Both the position numbers and the translations under genes were made by a program. From assembly GCA_030144725.1 (NCBI GenBank), contig JASKMD010000012.1, forward strand, positions 9,154,928 through 9,218,927: a stretch of DNA of 64,000 nucleotides. The letters are read 5' to 3'. Within the stretch, counting starts at the first letter, position 1; each line of letters opens with the position of its first letter. The stretch comes from Haematococcus lacustris. Lineage: Eukaryota > Chlorophyta > Chlorophyceae > Chlamydomonadales > Haematococcaceae. The notes below the pieces were generated by a model. That model was given only the letters and a program-made list of their open reading frames with translations, was not told the origin of the DNA and searched no databases. Positions 42,377 to 59,480 of the stretch are shown piece after piece.

Positions 42377-42867
42377 ACTCTGTTACAGGTCACATCGCAC
42401 GCTTACAACGCGACAGCTGTCACAACACATGGCGTGACTAGACACATTGTGTAATGAGGGGTTCTGCCCCATGACATGGACCTTAGCCTAAACTGAGCAT
42501 TTGAGGTGTTGAGTGTGGCCGACTGCCCTTGAGGGGTTTCCTAAGTTGCGATCTGGGTTGTGATCTGAGCCAAGCAGAGACGTGTCTTGCTGACTCAATG
42601 CATGGGGAAATGCTTGGACTGTGCCGGACTTTAGTATTTGAGCCTTGTTGTGTTGCTGCCTTGGCAGCTTGAGATACCTCACGTCACCCGCATTGTGTCA
42701 GCGGCAGAGGCACTCCCCAAGCCCCAGTGTAACAAGGGAACCGTGTGGAATCAGCCCACGTCTTTCCTGTCTGCTCAGCTCCCGGCGCACTCAACCCGGG
42801 CCGGCTCGGGCGGCGAAACCCCAGACTACTCTGTTACAGGTCACATCGCACGCTTACAACGCGACAG
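42377..42867 (+). repeat. B1-A2-B2 repeat complex
   Basis: The 40-mer starting ACTCTGTTACAGGTCACATC and ending AACGCGACAG occurs at 42377-42416 and 42828-42867, enclosing A2. Confidence 0.9.
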
Positions 42868-43367
42868 ATACAAGAATACACGTATCGTATTAAATAATAC
42901 AAGTGCCGGCCGGCAAGTTGCGTGGATGCCTTAGAAGCAGCTGCTGGGTGCTGCCGCAACTAGAGTCCGCGCTAAAGCAATGCCGCGCGGGGCTAAAGCC
43001 ATTGGCCTGCTCCCGGAGCAGCCGGTCGCATGTGCCGGTGTTACATGCAAGAACATCAGAGTTGGGAGGCCCTGACTTTCCGACGTCGCCGTCCTGCCCA
43101 GACATCAAGTACAGGCTGCGGGACTGGATGCGCTGCTCCTAGCTGCTCCTTTCCCGCGTGACATGTTGCCTTTGTATCGCTGTATTGTATCGATACAAAA
43201 AATACACGTTTTTTCTTGTATTTTCTTGTATTTCCTGTATCGATACACGTATTACCCATCACTGGTCTCAGGGCCTATCCGCGAACCGACGAGAAAAACT
43301 TTCAAATTTTTCGCCTCAACCGCTACGCTTTTTGGCCGCCCGCACGACTGGCTGCAGCTCTGGTGGT

Positions 43368-45086
43368 CTTTCCAATGCGGGGTAACGGGGTAGAGGGGAA
43401 CGGGGGAATGCACTTTTTACCCCCCGTTTCCAATGCGGGGGAATGGGGGAAAATGGAGGTTGGGTTCAGTTATATTGCGAGTTGTGGCGAGTGGCCGCGA
43501 GCTTAACGAGAGCTTCATCCCTTTGCACGACCACAACACCTTTGTTCCACCTTTGTCCATCCAAATGTTCGCTTTTGGTGATCGTCGTAGGCGCGAGGCT
43601 GAGGATGAGCTAATGATTGCCGTAGTGAAACGCCTTATTGGTGATCCGAAACCGGACCCAAAGTCGGCACACATTCGGTGACAGCTGCTGGCTCAAACAT
43701 TGAAGTGATGCGTGTTTGGTGACCCTCTGTCTTTCACCTAGCAATAGCACATTGTCCACACATGCATTTGTACACTACTGAGGCAGCCGCCTTCGAGCAC
43801 TGAAGCGTGTGGTTGCTTCCATCACAACCTCGTCATCCTTACCATCACTCTCGCCCTCTCCTGCCCCTACACCTGCCCATGCCCCTGCCCTTGCCCCTGC
43901 CCTCCCCACGCCCTGTGCACCTCTCGCCCTCCTTAGCCTGCAACCTTTCTAGGTGTATGGCGGCCTACATGCCAGCCTCCAAAGTTGTCGAGCTGGTGGT
44001 GGTGGTGGTGGTGGTGGTGGCAGGAAGAGGGGTGATGGTGTCTTGGCTACAGCTGCTGGAAGGTGGTGGTAGGGCAGCTGCCCCTAGTGGTGGTGATGGT
44101 GGTGGATAGCTACTCTGGGTCATGCTTCAGGGCACATGCAGCAGGGCTGGCACCTGGTCTAGGCTGGTGCAAGGCAAGGGCATATGCATTAGGGCTGGCA
44201 CCTGGTCAGGCAGCAAGAGGGCTGGGCTGGGCTGGGCTGGGCTGGGCTGGGCTGGGCTGGGCTGGGCTGGGCTGGGCTGGGCTGGGCTGGGCTGGGCTGG
44301 GCTGGGCTGGGCTGGGCTGGGCTGGGCTGGGCTGGGCTGGGCTGGGCTGGGCTGGGCTGGGCTGGGCTGGGCTGGGCTGGGCTGGGCTGGGCTGGGCTGG
44401 GCTGGGCTGGGCTGGGCTGGGCTGGGCTGGGCTGGGCTGGGCTGGGCTGGGCTGGGCAAGGCAAGAAGCCTTCAGGCTGGTGGGGCTGTAGAGTGTGGCG
44501 TGGCGTGTAGATATTGGTAGTCACCTAGTGCATTGCAGGGTTGGGCAAGAAGCCTTCAGATGCAGCTGCAGCACCAACAACGGATGTTGGAACAGGAGCA
44601 GTGATGGGTGCAGGTGCAGGACCAAGCATCGCTATAGCTTTGTGTGTTCCCGTGCGTGAGTGCTGGGGCGCTGTTGCATCGGTTTTGCAAGCCATGTGAA
44701 TCGCTTCACCGCGGAGACCTGACGCCTGGGCCAGGTCGGTCGCTACAATAGTCCTGGTCACGCTCTATTCGTGAGCCTCCTGGCTGCGTGCCATCTGGCT
44801 GCGAGCCATCGGGCATCGAAGTCTTCGAAGTACCCCCTCATTTTTCCCCCGAACACTTTTTCTGCTACCGCGGGGTTCGGCTGGGGTAGCAAAAAGCGAG
44901 GAGGGGAGGGCGGTTAGGGACCAACCACCGCCATTCCCCTGGGGGGATTCCCCAACGGCGCAAACGGACTCGCAGGGGAACGGCAGTTGGACGGCGGTTA
45001 GAGGGGGAATAAAAATTCCCCCGCTGCGCTTTTCCCCTCATTCCCCCGTTACCCTCCGAAAAATTCCCCCGCATTGGAAAGACCCC
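43368..45086. mobile_element. TIR element with GGTCTTTCCAATGCGGGG ends
   Basis: GGTCTTTCCAATGCGGGG at 43368 is mirrored by CCCCGCATTGGAAAGACC ending at about 45086, and the similarity continues inward (GGTAACGGGG... against ...CCCCGTTACC), with further G-rich inverted pieces. I could not fix a target duplication. Inside, plus 43433-43681 reads SIQMFAFGDRRRREAEDELM and a short tail; it may be a transposase N-terminus but is too short to name. It also holds the GGGCT array at 44219-44457. Confidence 0.6.
44219..44457. repeat. GGGCT pentanucleotide array, about 48 copies
   Basis: The reverse complement of the AGCCC array at 11985-12469, perfect throughout. Confidence 0.98.
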
Positions 45087-45640
45087 CTCTAACTGGTCTG
45101 ACCCCGAAGGATTCTGTTGCGCTATAACAACAGCCCGGGGAGTGGTTCAGCGCTGCAAATGGTCGACGTTTAGGGTCCTCACTCGGGAGGGATTACGTTA
45201 AAATTTTCTCCTTTTTCTCGGCCTGGTTTCTCCCACTGAGTAAAAGGAGTAAATTGAAAATAATCTCTTTCACACACACACACGTGGTCGGCTTCGTGCA
45301 GTGCTAAACAGCCCAGCTTGGAGGGTCTGCTGGTGGAAGCGAATGCCCTGGCAGCGGCATCCCTATAGGGCGTGCACGTGCGGTAGGGTGACCAGGCTGG
45401 GCACTGTGTTAGCTATCACCGTGGCCACTCGTGCAAATTAAGGCCTGGCTGGCTTGAAAAACTTGAGAGTTGAGGTCTGAAACTTGGTATGTGGGCTGCT
45501 GTGACCTAGAGGATGACAAGACTCTCTTGGGCCAAAGTGTAATTCTCACTCGGTGTCGAGTTGCTGGGCCAGGTGTGGGGCTGTGACCCTGATTTTGGCT
45601 TAGGGAGTTGGCACCGTGTGACCAAAGTCATATTATTACA
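45087..45640. other. Spacer with one dispersed copy of the intron-like module
   Basis: 45345-45425, read on the minus strand, matches 33456-33520 (GTGATAGCTAACACAGTGC, CCTGGTCACCCTACCGCACG, TGCACGCCC). A short CA repeat is at 45273-45286. Upstream exons of the next gene may lie here, but none is clear. Confidence 0.5.
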
Positions 45641-46260
45641 GGGATTCAGCCCACGACGCTGACGTTGGAGCAGATGCGCCTTCTCCAGCAGCGGTGCCTG
45701 CAAGTCGTGGTGCAGCAGAAACAGCAGATGCAAGCGCAGCAGATGCAGCAGATGCAGCAGTCAACACTAGCGGCGCCGTCGTTCGCACAGCAGACACCGC
45801 AGCCTCTGGCGGGTCGGCATGCAAGGAAGCTTGGAGCACATTGCAACCAACTTGAAGCATGCTTGTTGTTTCTGCTTGTGTGCAGAGGGAAGCCCAACGT
45901 GACTACCAGCGCCGCTTGCAAGCGTGGGAGACAGAGTGCAGCCGAGTGCGGTCCACGGCCGCTGCAGCTGACCGAGACGCCGTGTTGAAGCACACGAGCA
46001 TCGCCATGGAGAAGAGCAATGGTGACATGCAACACTACCGCTCCTGGATGGAGGAGCTGACACGGACCTGGGAGCAACACAAGCCCCAGCTGGACCTGCC
46101 ACCCAAGCCCGAGCCTCTGCCTCAACTGCCCCAGCGACTAGGCCCCAACTCCAGCCAGAGGGATCAGCTGGGGAGGGAGGAGGCACCTGCGGAGGAGGAC
46201 AGCGATAACGACTCACAGGGTGTGAATGTTCATAGGGGCTTGGACTATGGCTTGTCTTAA
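45641..46260 (+). CDS. Glutamine-rich, coiled-coil hypothetical protein (partial, at least 2 exons)
   Basis: 45641-about 45811 reads IQPTTLTLEQMRLLQQR followed by a Gln/Met-rich stretch after an acceptor-like TTACAG. After an intron ending TTGTGTGCAG, 45891-46260 reads REAQRDYQRRLQAWETECSR...DSDNDSQGVNVHRGLDYGLS and stops. The helix-rich first part and acidic end suggest a coiled coil; there is no named domain. The gene converges with the PIF/Harbinger transposase at 46437. Harbinger elements often carry a second DNA-binding protein gene, so it may be that partner, but I see no Myb motif. Confidence 0.45.
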
Positions 46261-46680
46261 TGGCTTGAGATCGTGGTTGTCTGTTAACTTTCATGTCAGC
46301 CTTACATTTGCTTGGGTGTCCCAGCCACAGCCGCAACGTCAGTTGACACAGCGTCACTTGTAATGATGGCAACCTGATAAAGCCTTACATTTGCCTAAGC
46401 CGCTGAACCACAGCGTCACGCACTGCAAAACCATGATCACGCCTCCTTTGCAAGGGGTTTGGCTCCAAGGCACCGAATGGCACCAAGGCCACCTGCAGCA
46501 GCTGCGCCACCATTGTCACCCATGCCATCCTCGTCAGCCCCCAACAGCTCTATACCCTCAAACATTGCATTGTAGGCAGCAAGCATCGCCATGTACCTAT
46601 CATCCGCTTCAGGCAGAGGCTCAGCACGCTGCTCAGCAATGTTGTGCAAGATAAAGCATGCCATGATCACTGTGGGCACG

Positions 46681-46685
46681 TAGGG
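46681..46685. repeat. 5-bp target-site duplication TAGGG (left)
   Basis: Repeated at 49384-49388 around the solo LTR. Confidence 0.85.
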
Positions 46686-46758
46686 TGTAACAGTCCAGAC
46701 ACTCAGCTAGGATGAATGATAGGTTTGTGTTTCTTTTCTCCATGCAAGATTCTGTGAG

Positions 46759-49032
46759 CAGGCCTGGCCCGATACAATACGCCACGCCGATTGAATACTA
46801 GCCGCGATGGCGGGTGTATCACCTACGGAAGGGCCTGGTACTCGGCAACAACGCATTAGTGCACTTAGTGCACATCTTTGCCCCAACCTTGCGCTTGTGC
46901 TGCTGGGCCCCTCTCATGCTTTTTGAGGGCCAAAGGAGCCGTGGTACAAGGTGCTTGTCCATGAGGCAACGAGGGAGTGTACGAGTGCGATGCTTGTGGG
47001 ACAAAGGACATCCGCGCTGGCAAAAACACGCGCAAGTGCAACTTCAAGGAAAGCGAGGCAGCCAAGGAGATGGCCAAGACCGACGACAACGTCAAAGAGT
47101 TCCTGGAAAAGGTAATAATCGCCGCCATCGCCGCCATGATGACATGATGGACATGCCACACAGTCTTGCAACATGCTTGTGCAGTGTATGCAAGGAGGGG
47201 AGCACATTCTGGGCTGGTGCGTTGTTTGGTCGGGGCACGCCTTCATGCTGGACGCTGTGCACACTGAAGTTGCCAGTGTGACAGCTTTGCTCATGAAGGA
47301 GAAGCTCGATCTCATCCTTGACAACCTGACGTTCAATGGCAAGTGCATGGGTCACCTATCTCATTGCTATCCACCTTGCCCCTCCACCACCTCCAAGCCT
47401 CCGACCTCCTCCCACCTCCCTTCATCTCATGCTGGAGCCTCATTGCTATCCGCCTTGCCCCTCCACCTCCCTTCATCTCCCTTCATCCCTTCATCCCTTG
47501 CACCTCCCTTCATCTCATGTTCATGTAGATTGGTCTCAGCTGTCCCGCATCAAGGTGCACATAGAGGAAGCCAAGGACCTCATCATGTACGCCCGGCATT
47601 CCACTGCCATCTCTGACCTGTTGAGGAAGCAGGGCAAGGACTCAAGCAGCAAGCAAAAGCTGCAGCCTCCCAGTCTGGAATTGGGCAGGGGCAGCTGGCT
47701 GCTGGCCAGCCTGGAGCTGGGCAGGGGCAGCTGGCTGCTGGTCAGCCTGGAGCTGGGCAGGGGCAGCTGGCGGTTGGGCAAGGTGGTTTACAATCTGAGT
47801 TTCCTGTCCTTGCCTCTGTCATCCTCATGGCCCAACCCAATGACGTTGTGCATGACGGTGGTTGCATATTGCAGTTGGCTCCTTTGGGTGCGAGGAAGCT
47901 GCCAACTTCTCTGAGCTGGCTGATATGAGCAAGCTCTTCAATGAGCGAGTGGCGTACGGCGAGACAGGGGCCTTGTATGCAACAGGGCTGCTGGACCCCC
48001 GGTACCACGGTCGTCATACAGAGCTAACGCACTCACAAATCATGATGGCCGACATGTGCATTGCAGAGCTGGCAAGCGCGGACGGTCAAGGTATGTGCCC
48101 ATGCTCATGCCCGTGACTTATGCCCTATGACATATTCCCCAGCCCTTGCCCTCGCCTTGTCCTTGCCTATGCTCATGCTCACTCCCATGCCCTTGCTCTT
48201 ATCTTTCCCATCCCATAGCCTTCCCTTTTACATCTTCTACATTGTATTGCAGCGTGCCATTGCACCTTATGTTATCTAGTCATTGCACCATGTGCAGGTA
48301 CTGACCGGGCAGCTGGTGATGCCCGCTTCAACCTGCACCAGCGGTGGCTGATGCCCAATGCGTTGCAGCTCGTTGGACTCACAAACTCAGTTCTGGACAC
48401 TGTGCTCACAGCAAATCCATGCATGTGGTGGCAAACTTATGACCACGGCTTTGGTGTACTGCGAGACGTAGCTATGAGGCTACTGAGCATCCCTGCTACT
48501 TCTGCGTCCACCGAGCGGGTGTTCAGCACTTTCAAGCACATCTGGAGCGACCACCGCCAATCCAGGTTAATGGGCAGGATGTGGATGAGCTCCTACATCC
48601 ACTTCAACCGGAGGGCGCTCAAGGGCACAAGGGGACAGACAAGGTCGAGTGAGGAGGAGCGTGCTGAGTTTGAGGAGTGGCTGCAGCACCAGCCTAACGG
48701 CATCTCCGAGTGAAGAAAGCCACCGAGTGAAGAAGTAACATAGGCATGATGTGATCTTAACAGGCTGGAGCTAGTCAGGCTGGAGCGGTATGAATGGTGG
48801 CACGCTAATAAAGTAGTAGGGATACAACCACGAAGTCTGTGCAAGGTCGCTGAATAGATGGGCCAAAGGCAACTGCGCAAGCAAGATTTTAAAAAAAGGG
48901 GGCGAAAACAAAAAAGATTCCCCGATACAGTCGGTTGGGCTGTATCTTACAGTCCGGCCGGACTGTATCATACAGAAACGGAAGCTACAGAAACTGTATC
49001 TGTATCGCTGTATCGCTGTATGCCCAGCCCTG
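46759..49032 (+). mobile_element. hAT transposon, 2,274 bp, with damaged transposase gene
   Basis: The ends CAGGCCTGGCCCGATACAAT and (inverted) CAGGGCTGGGCATACAGCGA are flanked by the 8-bp duplication TCTGTGAG at 46751-46758 and 49033-49040. It contains the transposase exons below. Palindromic and direct repeats of CTGTATC / GATACAG near 48920-49020 are the sub-terminal repeats typical of the superfamily. Confidence 0.88.
46986..48713 (+). pseudogene. hAT transposase (zinc finger and dimerisation domain, middle missing)
   Basis: Exons: up to 47111 with VYECDACGTKDIRAGKNTRK (BED-like zinc finger); 47185-47338; 47529-about 47648 (WSQLSRIKVHIEEAKDLI); 47875-48090 (TGLLDPRYHGRHTELTH); 48298-48713 with LLSIPATSASTERVFSTF, the Dimer_Tnp_hAT signature, ending NGISE. 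Phases agree where both sides are known; intron 2 has a GC donor (G|GCAAGT). Before the zinc finger the frame of KEPWYKVLVHE is lost by one base, with a TGA in the continuing frame. Altogether only about 350 aa are visible against 600-700 for active hAT enzymes, so much of the RNase H-like core is absent. Probably inactive. Confidence 0.75.
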
Positions 49033-49519
49033 TCTGTGAGATTCAAATTGCCTTTTACTTATGACGAGATCTTGCGATGCTAGAGGACTTCTTGGGGGAC
49101 TTCTGGATTTCTAAGAGGGCTTGGTACTTGGATGGTGTTGCTTCTAGACAAACACTACAATGCTTGCAATGACTACTCTTCTCTTGATGGATTAGTTCTT
49201 TACGACGTCTTCACGATGTAAGTACACTGCACTACCCACTGCGCGACTCGGAGGCTGTCGATGAGTATGTAGACAGCCGCAGCGGCAGCAATAGCCGCAC
49301 AAGTCAGCATGCTCGACGGCTGCAAGCCGGCACTTATGCCTCAGCCGACCATGCATCCTGACCGCACAAACACTACTGTTACATAGGGCAGAGTAAGGTC
49401 ATTCTCACGCAACAAAACCCGCCACCTCGCCTTCAGCCTGCCAAATGTGCACTCTATCTTCCTACGAGCAGGGCCATGCATAGTATTAAAACGAGTGAGG
49501 TGAGGGCACCTAGCTGCAA

Positions 49520-50423
49520 AGGCAGAGAAGAGCAATGGTGTGCAAGATGCGGGGTTGCGGCGGGCAAGGGGCCTGCGAAATGGCGGGCGCCCCCATACTC
49601 ACTCAGCTCTCCCTTCGAGTTCGTACAACTGCAGGTAAAGAAGGCCCCTCACCACCAAACGACGCAGTTTCCGACGTTCCTTTTGGCCTATCCAACCCCA
49701 CGTGCTGGCAATATCGTGCACAGTGTGTGTTGGTCAGTTTGCCAAAGCACACCTCATCATGCAACAAGTAGGACAAGGAGACTTACAAGGAGTAGCTAAG
49801 CAAAATGTATCTAAATATTAATTATGTAATTCTAGTATTATGGAACATCAGTCTCATTCCGAGGCGGATAGCATACAAAAACCACACCTTTAAAATCGCT
49901 AGTTGTGCACTGATTTGCGTGTGTGCTGTTGACGAGGCCCCCCCGCCCCGTCTAATAATCGATTAGTACGACATCTACATCTAGGAAATGCAACCACTCC
50001 AAACGGCAGTCAAACGTCAGGGGGTTATGCTGTGTGCGGACAATCGACTGCAGCAGAAGAAAACTGAAGAAAATCAAGAGACCTGTCTCCTGAATGTGAA
50101 CGCGGGACGAAGATTGCTTATGCGATAAGCGACCAATACGACATCTACGTCTGCAACTACCTCAAGCTTTGCAGTGTTGATACAAGTGCCTTACTCAACA
50201 ATGCGGAAACGAAGGAAGAGTATCAAAGCAAGAAACTGTGGCACGGCCTTAGGCTTGGCCTGTAACTGCAGGCTCCTGTCTCATCAGGAAAATCTTATCT
50301 GCACGCAGGACTGCCACGAAAAGAGGGAGAGAAGTTTAAAAATAGGGCGGGAGATGCACAACTAAACCTGCACGGAGCAATCGCCTCGCTTACAGGTGCC
50401 ACACAGGAGTATGTGTTTGCCTC
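49520..50423. other. Harbinger-flanking and intergenic DNA
   Basis: 49520-49780 may hold upstream Harbinger exons on the minus strand (donor-like GAGCTGA|GTGAGTATG near 49600). 49792-49855 repeats the segment at 38508-38570. 49870-50420 has two short related phrases (TACGACATCTACATCT, TACGACATCTACGTCT). No gene is supported. Confidence 0.5.
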
Positions 50424-53750
<3,327 letters not shown>

Positions 53751-54580
53751 CATATATGTTCAATTTTGGAGTGCAATCTTCTCTACGTCATGACTACGAC
53801 CACCATTCATTACCGCTTGTGCCGGCAAGACATGTGGCTTGTCGCTCCTTTCATCCCTATCTAATGCCTTGACATCACACTTAAATTTCTTATGAACATG
53901 AACACGTGCCTTAATGAGGAATCCTTTTTGCTTGAGTTAGGTGGATAGGCTAGGAATGGTTGAACGCATGCATGCGTGCATACAATCTGTTTTGGGTATC
54001 CAGACCCGTCGTGCGATCGGTGGCTTAGTTGGTGATGGATGATTCCGCAACGAGTGGAAGGTCACGGGTTCGACCTCACCTAATGATACAAGAAAAGTAC
54101 TCTGGTGGGTTGGATTGCAAGGTGACCTCAAGGCCCGAGGCGCCAACTTCCCTTAACTCACGCCCGTCGGGGAGGGCGTAGTCATTCTTTTCTGGCCCAG
54201 CACCTGTCCAGGCAAACCTTCTTGTAGACGATGATTTGATGCATATCTGGCATGAGTCCCCCCTGCAGATGCCCTAAGTGTAACTGGAGTATTTCTAGCC
54301 TCATCACGGAGACCCTCAACATACCTACTCTTTCACGCCTTTCTTCGCATTGACAGGTCACGAAAAGAAAAAGGTTCTTCAAATCTTTGTTACTTGCACG
54401 ATTCAGTCGGATTACATACCTCTGATACCAGTCTGGACTTGCCGAAGTCAGTGCGACCTCAACGAATTTCCGCCGCACAGTGGAAAGCTGAAAAGAGCGA
54501 CAAACGTGAAAAGGCGTTGCTGAGTTCGCGAGGAGAGAGATTTCCGCCTTCAGGTGCCCACAGAAGCAAAGAATTGACTT
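53751..54580. other. Unique spacer between the CDPK copies
   Basis: 830 bp not part of the duplication. It contains a SINE (54005-54190). Otherwise no gene; a TGTAA, the usual green-algal polyadenylation signal, is at 54279-54283. Confidence 0.6.
54005..54190 (+). mobile_element. tRNA-derived SINE (copy B)
   Basis: GTGGCTTAGTTGG (A box) and GGGTTCGACCTC (B box) are spaced as in a tRNA, followed by the same body as copy A (CTCTGGTGGGTTGGATTGCA, AGGTGACC) and CGCCCGTCGGGGAGGGCG. The tail is short (TCATTCTTTTC). I could not identify target duplications. Confidence 0.75.
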
Positions 54581-57907
<3,327 letters not shown>

Positions 57908-58905
57908 ATACAGATGTTAACGGTATGATGGTACATGGCGATACGGCACAGTGGCTATGCTGTGCTGCCAGGCAACGGTTGCAGCCCACCCTCCCTCGCT
58001 TTACTACATAGCGTAAGATTGATGTGTCCATAGCTAGGTTTCTAGGTCCGGGCATGAAATCCCACACGCCAGGATGCACAGTAGCATGATGGAGAACCAC
58101 GATGGAGAGGTAGAAATGATATGATTGCTGCATGGGGTGACAACTGTCAAGTTGCTCAGCTCAATTGCCATGCGTACTTCAAGCTGCATCAACACAGCTG
58201 CATGTAGTTGGGTAGCTGCTGATGTGGACAACACCTTGCCTGTGATACATGGGAGTGTGGTAGGGGGATCAAAACACTAGCATCGTGAACCCATGTGCTT
58301 GTGTCTTAGGTATAGGTCGTGCTGGGTAGCTGGCTTGGTCGCATGATAAGCGGCTTGTAAAATGCTTCCTCCCTGTTTTTGTGTTGTCGACGTGTTTTTA
58401 TGCGCTTGGCGAAGGCACACAGGCAAGCTCGTGTCAGTCACTGTACTGGTGGGGCCAGCAGGGTGGGTGAGAGAGTAGAGTCATGTGTCAGGTGCAGGGT
58501 AGAGTGCAAACTGTGCAGTCATATGGGTGCTGGTCATATGGGTGCTGATGCTCCCAGATTTGGCGCTGGGCACAGAGTGTGCCCCATATGCATGGGCATC
58601 CCAGGGCTGAGCTTGATGAAATGTTTGCTATTGAGCAGCGCGCAATAGTTAAGAGCCTTGACACCTTAAGCCTTAGCACATGCCGGGAGCTGTCAAGTAC
58701 GTTCGGTACGTCAGGTACGTACGCGTCTTGATGATTGTTGCTGCGTCGCGTAATCATAAGTTGAAAGGCGGAGTTTATAAGCTCACACGGCAGCTGACTG
58801 AGCACTTACAACAGTTCTAAGCAAACACAGTTCTAACAGTTCTAACTCAAACAAACAAAACCGATAATTCCTAGTATTTGTGTTGGCTTCACGTTGCTGT
58901 TTTCT
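57908..58905. other. Intergenic region, 3' of CDPK copy 2 and 5' of the next gene
   Basis: No coding features recognised. The end (58800-58905) has repeated ACAGTTCTAA phrases before the ATG at 58906. Confidence 0.5.
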
Positions 58906-59480
58906 ATGGCTAAGAAAAAAAGACGAACCGTGCCTAGACTAGTGCCGGAGGACCCGGACAGTGACATTGAGGACCGCGACGAGGCACTACAGCCGGACCT
59001 CACCGAGGCGCAGCAAAATAGAAAGGTTTCCGGAGAGGCCCGCGCTGCCCGCGATAGGGACAACACATACCACGGCAGGAAGTGTAAGATAGCCCACCTC
59101 ATCGACCACTTGCCGCAAGAACTTTGGGATGCCTTCCTGGCCGACGCGGTGCAGCCACGAGTGGAGGCCATCAGCGAGCGGGCGGTGCTCGCCAGCCTGC
59201 TGTTTGGCTTACTCGTGCGCGGCTTGTTCACCATTCACGTAGCCGACCCGCTTGACCTGCACGGCCAGCCCGTGTACACAGACATCCCAGTCTCCCAGGC
59301 AGCCATCCCGGACCTGGGCTGCAGGAATCTGTACCTGCGCCTGTGCCGCGGCCTGCCCGGAGACGGCGATAACACTCGGCCAAGCGCTGCAGTCGCTGCC
59401 GTGCTGGCCGCGTACCCCGAACTCCGCGCCCGCCTCGTAGCAATCCCACGCTACCACTTTGACACCAACATGGTGGACAC

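Larger units (their letters stand above)
38633..42867 (+). mobile_element. Split-direct-repeat retroelement (PAT/Kangaroo/TOC1-like), gag-protease only
   Basis: Repeat order is A1 (38633-39043), internal region, B1 (42377-42416), A2 (42418-42828), B2 (42828-42867). A1/A2 are 411 bp and B1/B2 40 bp. This A1...B1-A2-B2 arrangement is known from tyrosine-recombinase retrotransposons such as PAT and Volvox Kangaroo and from Chlamydomonas TOC1; it is not an ordinary LTR layout. The B1/A2 joint forms the palindrome GACAGCTGTC. The inside codes for Gag and an aspartic protease only; no reverse transcriptase, RNase H or tyrosine recombinase was found. No target duplication is visible, as expected for recombinase integration. 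Confidence 0.8.
38575..43264. mobile_element. hAT-type MITE (455 bp) split by a 4.2-kb retroelement
   Basis: Terminal inverted repeats CAGTGATGGGTAATAC, followed by ACGTGTATCGATAC, open at 38575 and close at 43264, flanked by the 8-bp duplication GTCTCAGG. The CAGTGATGGG end and the 8-bp duplication are typical of hAT elements. Subtracting the insertion at 38633-42867 leaves 58 + 397 bp with no transposase, so it is non-autonomous. Confidence 0.88.
46686..49383. mobile_element. Solo LTR (about 416 bp) split by a hAT element
   Basis: The ends TGTAACAG...CTGTTACA form the TG...CA inverted termini of an LTR, flanked by the 5-bp duplication TAGGG, and there is no internal retroviral coding sequence. 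With the hAT insertion (46759-49032 plus one 8-bp duplication) removed, about 416 bp remain. Orientation is undetermined. It is unrelated to the LTR of the chromovirus at 16407-22689. Confidence 0.75.
46437..49513 (-). pseudogene. PIF/Harbinger transposase C-terminal part, split by insertion
   Basis: 49513-49384 reads RCPHLTRFNTMHGPARRKIE, then CTFGRLKARWRVL and RENDLTLP; the frame resumes at 46685 and runs YVPTVIMACFILHNIAEQ, then acidic and Gly/Ala-rich sequence to a stop at 46437. Removing 46686-49383 and one copy of TAGGG joins the two halves exactly in frame. FNxxHGxARRxIExxFGRLKxRW and ACxILHN are hallmarks of the DDE_Tnp_4 family. Upstream (49520-49800, minus) there are possible exons, including RRKLRRLVVRGLLYLQ-like sequence, but the main DDE region is not visible, so this copy was probably truncated before the insertion. 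Confidence 0.8.

Noticed and set aside
38633..42828. Ordinary LTR retrotransposon with 411-bp LTRs
   Set aside because: The additional 40-bp B repeats around the second copy and the lack of a target duplication fit split direct repeats better.
54005..54080. tRNA gene
   Set aside because: A and B boxes are present but no full cloverleaf is apparent, and the sequence continues into a SINE body shared with other copies.
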